The notes under the pieces: generated by a model
Told to the model about the DNA's origin: nothing
Database searches by the model: none
What the model saw: the letters and a program-made list of their open reading frames with translations, nothing else
Origin: JAQBDA01 sp964525785
GTDB taxonomy: Bacteria; Chloroflexota; Anaerolineae; Anaerolineales; UBA4823
Direction of reading: 5' to 3'
Assembly: GCA_964525785.1 (NCBI GenBank)
Contig: CAZGIX010000218.1
Location: 1 to 7,455 of the forward strand
DNA: 7,455 nucleotides
Position numbers and translations under genes: made by a program
Shown here: positions 1 through 5,015 of the stretch, one piece after another
Layout: each line of letters opens with the position of its first letter
Position numbering within the stretch: position 1 is the stretch's first letter

Positions 1-39
1 AAGAAAAACTCCTCGGGCGCATCCATCCGCCGAGGAGTT
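1..39 (-). terminator. Rho-independent terminator closing the kinase-regulator-amidohydrolase unit
   Basis: A perfect 10-bp stem is formed by AACTCCTCGG (7-16) and CCGAGGAGTT (30-39), with a 13-base loop. Read on the minus strand, the stem is followed at once by a T-rich run (TTTTTCTT, overlapping the stem end and reaching position 1), which is the classic intrinsic terminator layout. The other direction has no T-run after the stem, so it should stop only minus-strand transcription. It lies about 84 bases past the stop codon of the amidohydrolase and is the only convincing terminator in the window. Confidence 0.9.
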
Positions 40-122
40 GCAGGTTATCCTTTGGATTGTATTTTTTCTTATACGAAAGGTGCTTCTCCTTATACCAAGG
101 TAGTATATTTCACGATAATGTT
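40..122 (-). other. 3' untranslated spacer between the amidohydrolase and its terminator
   Basis: This is a short AT-richer stretch between the amidohydrolase stop codon and the terminator stem. I see no convincing open frame, promoter or repeat in it. It is most likely 3' untranslated RNA. Confidence 0.5.
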
Positions 123-1595
123 TCAAGGGGTTGAACGCTGCGCCAAATCCTTTGCCTCAACAAGAAGTCGATCTAAGTCTTCACGACTGAAGTGTTCTCC
201 GCGCAGGAAAACACCCTCGATATGCTGGGCGTTATGAACGTCTTCCAAAGGATTGGCCCCTAGAAGGACCATAGAAGCCGTCTTGCCTTCACGAATACTG
301 CCCAGGCGATCACCCAAACCCATGAATTGCGCCGGCACGATGGTTGCGCTGCGCAGCACATCCGCAGCCGGGATACCAGCCTCTTGCCAGATCGCCATCT
401 CTTCGTGGACGGAATAGCCGGGGATGATGCCGGGGACCATCAGATCCGTACCTACCATCAGCGGTATCCCCGCCTGGTTAAACTGGTTGACCATTTGAGC
501 CCAGCTCTGCCAGACAAATTCCTCCATGCTTTGTCCGGACCATATAGATTTCCACATAGATAGAAGATTGGGCGAAATATATTCGCTATGGGATATGTCG
601 CCTACATCGAATGTATCGATATCTGGGAACGCCTTGTAAACAACCACTGTGGGCACGACTGTCAGACCGCTCGCCCGCAGCCGTCGATAGAAATCTTGTA
701 ATGCCGCAGGGTCAGCATCATCCAGACGTTGCAAATAAGCCAGGTCTGAACCCATGCCACTGAAAGTGAACGAGACCGGCTCCCCCAGCAGCCTGGCGAT
801 CGCTTTCTCAAATCCGTACCAGTGTTCGCTGCTTGCCAGTCCTGCTGCTGCGGCATCTTCAATGTAAATGGAATCCGGTATGTGCCCGACAACCTTGAGC
901 CCAAATTTATGGGCTTCATCCAGAATCGCCAGGTAGGTTTCTTTATCCAGGGTAGCGTAGACCTTGATCATATCCGCGCCTGCGTCTGATTGCTGGCGCA
1001 CCGCTGCCCGTCCCTCCTTGGGCGTCCGGACGCCCATCGAGATCTGTGGAATCAGAGGCGGGTCCCCATCCAGGATCGCACCCGTGGCGATCATTTCCGG
1101 TCCGAGCGTATCGCCCCGGTTCAGTTCATCGCGCATTTTCAGGATGTATTCATTTGGCATGCCCATGTCCCGCACGAGCAAAACCCCGTTGGCAATCATT
1201 AAACGCCCAAACACAGGGGCTTCAAGGTAATGGACATGCGCATCGACTAGGCCGGGCATCAGGTAGAGCCCATGCCCATCGATCGTTTCAGCATCTGTAG
1301 GGATAGCAATCTTACCCTGCGGGCCGATCCGGTCGATCCGATCGTCCACGACGATGACCGTCTGACCGGGAACCACAGTCCCGATTTCAACATCAACGAT
1401 CGCCACATCCGTAATCGCATACTTGCTCGGAGTGGAGGGGGTCGTAGGTTCAAGTGCGGCAGTGGCAACAGGTGTAGCAGTGATGGAAATAATTGTCGGG
1501 ACAGTTGGAGAAGGTGTAGCTGCCGGAGAGCACGCAGTCAATAACGATACGAGAAACACCAGCAGTGTTGTGGGATATCTGTTGCTAAAGTTCAT
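123..1595 (-). CDS. Lipid-anchored metal-dependent amidohydrolase (prolidase/imidazolonepropionase-like)
   Basis: This 490-residue enzyme probably hydrolyses an amide or peptide bond at the outer face of the membrane; the substrate is unknown. Residues 1-22 form a lipoprotein signal peptide: basic N-region, hydrophobic core, lipobox L-T-A-C with Cys22. A Pro/Thr/Ala/Ser-rich tether (about 23-57) follows. The catalytic part begins with the small beta domain typical of amidohydrolases (about 58-112). Visible metal ligands are the HxH pair His120/His122 (VDAHVH), Lys211 (MIKVY, the likely carboxylated lysine), His238 (VVGHIP), His258 (SSEHW) and Asp384 (VGTD). The C-terminal stretch around 414-445 (SATIVPAQFMGLGDRLGSI, then EGKTASMVLL) is the usual closing signature. 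Length and motifs are complete. The ATG at 1595 is chosen because it gives a textbook signal peptide; the ribosome site is weak (GAAGAGAG about 9 bases upstream). It follows the response regulator by 83 bases and is probably co-transcribed. The superfamily call is secure; prolidase versus another amidase cannot be settled here. Confidence 0.9.
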   Translation of the reverse strand: MNFSNRYPTTLLVFLVSLLTACSPAATPSPTVPTIISITATPVATAALEPTTPSTPSKYAITDVAIVDVEIGTVVPGQTVIVVDDRIDRIGPQGKIAIPTDAETIDGHGLYLMPGLVDAHVHYLEAPVFGRLMIANGVLLVRDMGMPNEYILKMRDELNRGDTLGPEMIATGAILDGDPPLIPQISMGVRTPKEGRAAVRQQSDAGADMIKVYATLDKETYLAILDEAHKFGLKVVGHIPDSIYIEDAAAAGLASSEHWYGFEKAIARLLGEPVSFTFSGMGSDLAYLQRLDDADPAALQDFYRRLRASGLTVVPTVVVYKAFPDIDTFDVGDISHSEYISPNLLSMWKSIWSGQSMEEFVWQSWAQMVNQFNQAGIPLMVGTDLMVPGIIPGYSVHEEMAIWQEAGIPAADVLRSATIVPAQFMGLGDRLGSIREGKTASMVLLGANPLEDVHNAQHIEGVFLRGEHFSREDLDRLLVEAKDLAQRSTP

Positions 1596-1678
1596 ATGTT
1601 TTCTCTCTTCGGCGACGAGCTGCGTAGGAGAATCCCGAGCAGCCAGGGTTTGAGGTTTGACAGAACCGATTAGTCCTG
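1596..1678 (-). other. Intergenic gap with a hairpin after the regulator stop codon
   Basis: This gap separates the response regulator from the amidohydrolase. In minus-strand RNA, bases 1679-1660 can fold into an 8-bp hairpin (ACAGGACT / GGTTCTGT, including two G-U pairs) with a 4-base loop (AATC), starting at the last base of the regulator's stop codon. No T-run follows, so it is not a standard terminator; at most it could attenuate or protect the RNA. I found no good -35/-10 pair for a separate amidohydrolase promoter, which favours read-through from the kinase promoter. Confidence 0.4.
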
Positions 1679-2323
1679 TTAGAGAGAAACTAATTTATGC
1701 TTAATCGCGTACGAGATCGCCTCTGCCCGGCTGGAGACCTGCAGCTTCGAGAGGATGCTGCTGATGTGGGCTTTTACGGTGGCGAGGCTGATGACCAGTG
1801 TCTCGGCGATCTGCTGGTTGCTGTACCCCTGCACTACCAGATTCAATACTTCCCGCTCGCGTTCCGTCAGTTCAAACAAGGGCTGCTTCGTTGGGCGAGT
1901 TGCTTGAACAAGCACCCTGGCGGCCTCGGGGGAAAGCGTCGATCTGCCCGAAACCGCCTCCCGGATAGCCTTTGCCAGCTCGTCAGAAGTGACATTCTTG
2001 AGCAGATAACTGATCGCTCCCGCGGCCAGTACCCCATGCACCAGCTCCTCTTCTTCGAAGCTGGTCATGGCGATGATTTTAATACCCGGATAGTCTTCCA
2101 AAATCGCCCGTGTGGCGGCGATGCCATCCATCTCCGGCATCTTCAGATCCATCAAGATCACATCCGGTTGCTTTTTATGACAGAGATTGAGAGCTTCCAG
2201 GCCATTTTTTGCTTCTCCCACCAGCTCCAGATCATCATAGGCTCTCAGAAATGTGGCCAGACCGCTGCGCACCACGTTATGGTCGTCCACCAACAACACC
2301 TGGATAGTATGAGAAGTATTCAT
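1679..2323 (-). CDS. NarL/FixJ-family response regulator (receiver + LuxR-type HTH)
   Basis: This 214-residue DNA-binding response regulator is almost certainly the partner of the adjacent kinase. The receiver domain (about 7-122) has the acidic pair Asp13/Asp14 (LLVDDH), phospho-acceptor Asp59 (ILMDLKMPEMDG), switch Thr87 (AMTS) and Lys109 (LLKN). A short linker leads to a LuxR/GerE helix-turn-helix (about 149-210) with the hallmark ELTEREREVL, the recognition-helix region SLATVKAHISSILSKL and the closing segment up to about 207. All key residues are present and the length is normal for the family. The start at 2323 is preferred over an in-frame start at 2362: it has a strong ribosome site (GGAAGGA, 8 bases upstream), places the receiver at the usual distance from the N-terminus, and lies just 4 bases past the kinase stop codon. 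Phosphorylation should promote dimerisation and promoter binding; its targets are unknown, its own operon being the obvious candidate. Confidence 0.95.
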   Translation of the reverse strand: MNTSHTIQVLLVDDHNVVRSGLATFLRAYDDLELVGEAKNGLEALNLCHKKQPDVILMDLKMPEMDGIAATRAILEDYPGIKIIAMTSFEEEELVHGVLAAGAISYLLKNVTSDELAKAIREAVSGRSTLSPEAARVLVQATRPTKQPLFELTEREREVLNLVVQGYSNQQIAETLVISLATVKAHISSILSKLQVSSRAEAISYAIKHKLVSL

Positions 2324-2327
2324 CGCT

Positions 2328-4571
2328 TCAATCCTTCCGTGCCGTTCTCCAGTCGAGCTCAACGGTGGTGCCCTGGCTTAACTGGCTTTCAATCTTCAAG
2401 CTGGCTCCAATCGAATTTGCCCGCTCGCGCATAATCGCGATTCCCATGTGGCCTGGGGAAAGCGAATCGGGCTCAAAACCAAGTCCATCATCTTTGATAC
2501 GCAATGTAAGCTGCCCGGGCTGGCATTCCAGATGAACATCAACTTGCCGGGCACCCGAATGTTTGGCGATGTTATTCAGCGCCTCCTGGGCAATCCGGTA
2601 AAACACAAGCTTCACCTCTTGAGACAGCTCGCAATCTCCATTGATTTCGAGATTCAGCGGGACGCGGACGCGACTGATAAATGCATCCGCCAGCTGGCTG
2701 AGCAGAGATTTGAGATCAGCTCGCTCCAAAGATTCGGGGCGCATCTCCAGCAGTAATGTCCTCATTTCTGCCAGAGCACCGCGCGTCAGAACGCGCAGCT
2801 CCTCCAGGTTACTCATTCCTTCTTCTGGATTGCGTTTCCAGATACGGGGGATCACGTCGGCGATGAGATTGGCAGAAAAGAGTGTCTGTGTGACCGCATC
2901 ATGCAGCTCACGCGCCAGGCGGTGCCGCTCTGCCGAAATGGCTGCCTGTTCTGCCTGTTCATATAAACGGGCATTCTCCATTGCTACACCGATTTGTTTG
3001 CCAATCGAGCTCAGCAGAGAGAGCTCTTCGGGGGATAGGCTGCCTGTTTCACGCTTCCCCAGGATAAAGAAACCCAGCTCACGGCCCTTTGTTGAGAGCG
3101 GAATAAAGACGAGCGATTGGAAGCCGAGCTGTGATAACTGGTCTTTTAGCTTTTCATCACGTAAGTCTTCGACGCCAAATGCAGTGACTTCCTTGGGGTA
3201 TACTGTTGGGTCCATCTGGCTCGTGATGGCGTACCTGTTCACAAGATCGATGGCAACGGCTGGCTCAATGCCCTGATGAGCCATGAGCAGGGTTGATGTT
3301 GGGTCTGATTCGAGCCGGAAAGCTGCACCCGCATTAAAGCCCATCTGCTCGACCGTTTTATCCAGTGCATCATCGAGAATATCCTCGATATCCAGCGAAT
3401 GGCTGGCGACTAAGATAATCGAGTTCAGGATCACCAACTCCCGGGTGCGGTCGGCGACTTTCTTCTCCAGGGAAGAATACGATTCGTCTAACTCTGCCGA
3501 CATTAAGTTAAACTGTTCGGCCAGGGTCTCAATTTCGTCACCTGTTTTAACTTCAATTCGTTGCTTAAACTGTCCTGCAGTCACCTGCTCGGCAGCCCGA
3601 ATCAATTTCTGGATTGGATTGGTGATGTGCCTGACGCCGAAAGCAGTTACCAGCACTGGCACGATCACCCCCAACGCCAGCAGGGCGAACAGGAGCTGCG
3701 TGTAGGGCAGAGTAGGCTCCATGATCTCAGCCCAGCTCTGCTCTTTGATGATAATCCAGCGGTTCCTATCGTTGACCACGTTATCCACCGGATTATAGCT
3801 AATCAACGTATCCTCGGTCCCTTTTCGGAACCGGATGCTCATATCCTGAGCTTGAAGTAGCTGTTGGATATATGCTTCACCCGATATATCTTTGCCCACT
3901 TGAGATGGATCCGGGGAATACAGGATGCGTTGGTTCCCATCCATGATAAATATCTCCGGACTCAGATCCAACCGGGTCAATGTTGTATAGAAACTGTTCT
4001 GGGCGGGCGGATAGATTGTAAAGCAGTAATAAGACGCTCCGATGAATTCCCCTTGCTGGTCGTTCATCGATTGGGCCAGACAAATGATTTCTTGCCCGGA
4101 TGAACCACCAGGACGGAGATCAGTAAATGCAGCTCTGCCTGGATTAGCTTTGATAAAACGAAAATCGGGGGCGCCAGACCAATCTTGGTCAAGCAGATGT
4201 GACTGCTCTGGTCGGGTTTTGAATACCTTTCCCTGTCGATCGAGAAAATAAATACCCCCATCAAAAACGTCAAGGTTCTTTGCCTGGTCAAGGATATTCT
4301 GTGCGCGTACTTCGACCGGCGTTTCTTTTTGAATATCGATATCCAGGATGATCGGGAGCACAATGGGATTAACCAGATTTGCTATGGCCGCGTTAAACTT
4401 TACTGCATTCGATTGGATAATCGCCCAATCCTGCTTGATGGACAACTCCTCCAGCACTTTTTGGTAAGAAAAGAAGATGAACCAGGCTACTGCGGATAGG
4501 ATGATCACCGTTGGAACGAAAGACCAGGCGATGATCTTGGTCCGCAGGCTGTTCCACCAGTTCTTTTTCAT
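2328..4571 (-). CDS. Membrane sensor histidine kinase (Cache-like sensor, HAMP, GAF, HisKA_3, HATPase_c)
   Basis: This 747-residue sensor kinase belongs to the NarX/DegS/LiaS class. In order it shows: TM1 (about 13-36); an extracytoplasmic domain (about 37-289) that looks like a double-Cache fold, judged by size and by segments such as IYFLDRQGKVF, EIFIMDGNQRILYSP and the late RWIIIKEQSW; TM2 (about 290-311); HAMP (about 312-364); a short coiled coil (about 360-380); GAF (about 382-535); a HisKA_3 dimerisation/phosphotransfer helix with ERHRLARELHDAVTQ, where His557 is the phospho-site and D558xxxQ562 is the expected phosphatase motif; and HATPase_c with N-box EALNNIAKHS (Asn667 region), G1 DDGLGF (694-699) and G2 GHMGIAIMRERA (707-718). 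Kinase and phosphatase activity are therefore both expected. Cys164 and Cys183 lie in the sensor domain, the only cysteines there. The signal is unknown. I chose the ATG at 4571, with GGGAG 5 bases upstream and directly before a TM1-type N-terminus, over an in-frame TTG at 4664. The gene ends 4 bases before the regulator start. Confidence 0.93.
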   Translation of the reverse strand: MKKNWWNSLRTKIIAWSFVPTVIILSAVAWFIFFSYQKVLEELSIKQDWAIIQSNAVKFNAAIANLVNPIVLPIILDIDIQKETPVEVRAQNILDQAKNLDVFDGGIYFLDRQGKVFKTRPEQSHLLDQDWSGAPDFRFIKANPGRAAFTDLRPGGSSGQEIICLAQSMNDQQGEFIGASYYCFTIYPPAQNSFYTTLTRLDLSPEIFIMDGNQRILYSPDPSQVGKDISGEAYIQQLLQAQDMSIRFRKGTEDTLISYNPVDNVVNDRNRWIIIKEQSWAEIMEPTLPYTQLLFALLALGVIVPVLVTAFGVRHITNPIQKLIRAAEQVTAGQFKQRIEVKTGDEIETLAEQFNLMSAELDESYSSLEKKVADRTRELVILNSIILVASHSLDIEDILDDALDKTVEQMGFNAGAAFRLESDPTSTLLMAHQGIEPAVAIDLVNRYAITSQMDPTVYPKEVTAFGVEDLRDEKLKDQLSQLGFQSLVFIPLSTKGRELGFFILGKRETGSLSPEELSLLSSIGKQIGVAMENARLYEQAEQAAISAERHRLARELHDAVTQTLFSANLIADVIPRIWKRNPEEGMSNLEELRVLTRGALAEMRTLLLEMRPESLERADLKSLLSQLADAFISRVRVPLNLEINGDCELSQEVKLVFYRIAQEALNNIAKHSGARQVDVHLECQPGQLTLRIKDDGLGFEPDSLSPGHMGIAIMRERANSIGASLKIESQLSQGTTVELDWRTARKD
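2332..2338 (-). promoter_or_regulatory. Ribosome binding site of the response regulator
   Basis: GGAAGGA on the minus strand is 8 bases before the ATG at 2323. It overlaps the last codons of the kinase, so the two genes are probably translationally coupled. It supports the shorter 214-residue form of the regulator. Confidence 0.75.
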
Positions 4572-4576
4572 CCCTA

Positions 4577-4581
4577 CTCCC
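4577..4581 (-). promoter_or_regulatory. Ribosome binding site that decides the kinase start
   Basis: GGGAG on the minus strand stands 5 bases before the ATG at 4571. The longer reading from the TTG at 4664 has no comparable site, would add 31 hydrophilic residues before TM1, and its start codon falls inside the best -10 element. The ATG start is therefore preferred. Confidence 0.6.
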
Positions 4582-4662
4582 GGATCATCTTTTGTAGGAA
4601 GCACAGGCGTGATTAACCGGTCCCCCTCCCATGGCTCTAAAAGGTGATTCTCATCTTTTATC

Positions 4663-4691
4663 AATATAGCATAATTTTAGTTATTTGTTCA
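4663..4691 (-). promoter_or_regulatory. Candidate sigma-70-type promoter for the kinase operon
   Basis: On the minus strand, TGAACA (4691-4686, 4 of 6 matches to TTGACA) and TATATT (4668-4663, 5 of 6 matches to TATAAT) are separated by exactly 17 bases in an AT-rich patch. Transcription would start near 4656, giving a leader of about 85 bases before the ATG at 4571. The weak -35 fits a promoter that needs an activator. This is a visual match only; no start-site data are available. Confidence 0.45.
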
Positions 4692-4706
4692 CTCGATTTC
4701 CCATCC

Positions 4707-4716
4707 TGTCCAGACA
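4707..4716. repeat. Short dyad TGTC-CA-GACA just upstream of the kinase promoter
   Basis: This dyad has the same outer bases and spacing as TGTC-TT-GACA at 4782-4791, 75 bases away. Its centre lies about 55 bases upstream of the predicted transcription start, a usual position for an activator. Four-base arms are short enough to occur by chance, so the call rests on the match to the second copy. Confidence 0.3.
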
Positions 4717-4763
4717 TCTAATCTTGCGGTCCCCTAAGTCAAAATCGCCTTCCCGACGTTGGA

Positions 4764-4778
4764 CAAGACGTCGTCTTG
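4764..4778. repeat. Inverted repeat CAAGACG-T-CGTCTTG, possible operator
   Basis: Two perfect 7-bp arms flank one central base. Its right half-site GTCTTG (4773-4778) recurs exactly 10 bases further on, at 4783-4788, leading into the next dyad. A protein-binding site upstream of the kinase promoter is plausible, but the binding protein is unknown. Confidence 0.4.
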
Positions 4779-4784
4779 GAATGT

Positions 4785-4800
4785 CTTGACAGATGTCAAG
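4785..4800. repeat. Inverted repeat CTTGACA-GA-TGTCAAG, possible operator
   Basis: Two perfect 7-bp arms flank a 2-base centre. The centre lies about 21 bases (two helical turns) from that of the neighbouring dyad at 4764-4778, so proteins on both would sit on the same DNA face. A second, overlapping dyad TGTC-TT-GACA occupies 4782-4791. Without a T-run it is not a terminator. Confidence 0.45.
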
Positions 4801-5015
4801 GTAGAAAAACGGTATTTGTCAGCAGCGTTAAGTAGCTTGCTGTACCGCAATCTGGCCGGTCGTCAGCGCTTCGGGGGCGGCTTTCGCGGCTCTCAACGAA
4901 AAAGCCAGTGTTTGTCCGCTCCTGCAGCAAGCGGTGGAACTGCTCCATGCCGCTGAGCGGTGAGTCTGTTTTAGGTTGCATAGGTTCTCAAGCTAATATT
5001 ACTTCTGTCATCCAT

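Larger units (their letters stand above)
4692..5015. other. Non-coding region between the ATPase and the kinase operon
   Basis: This stretch holds no gene I can support. It contains inverted repeats at 4707-4716, 4764-4778 and 4782-4800 (listed separately) and an open plus-strand frame without a start at 4832-4960 that may be a remnant. After the ATPase stop codon (5016-5018) I see no terminator with a T-run; the small GC dyad at 4950-4960 (CCGCTGAGCGG) is too short to call one. How ATPase transcription ends is not visible. Confidence 0.5.

Noticed and set aside
1697..2434. Long plus-strand open frame (245 codons) opposite the regulator and the end of the kinase
   Set aside because: It is antisense to two well-supported genes with intact domain motifs, and its translation is rich in His, Gln and Arg without recognisable motifs. 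It is a codon-bias shadow.
2641..3276. Plus-strand open frame (211 codons) opposite the kinase GAF/HisKA region
   Set aside because: It is a Ser/Arg-rich antisense shadow of a complete kinase domain set.
4764..4800. Paired hairpins considered as the terminator of the ATPase gene
   Set aside because: Neither hairpin is followed by a T-run on the minus strand, and both lie more than 200 bases past the stop codon. DNA operator sites explain them better.
4785..4818. TTGACA at 4786-4791 considered as the -35 of a plus-strand promoter
   Set aside because: The nearest -10-like sequence (TATTTG at 4813) is 21 bases away and matches poorly, and no plus-strand gene lies downstream.
4796..4981. Minus-strand 61-codon open frame starting at an ATG 34 bases after the ATPase stop codon
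   Set aside because: It has a weak ribosome site, no recognisable domain, and low-information Arg/Ser/Asp-rich sequence. A different frame on the other strand looks more protein-like. There is not enough support to call it a gene.
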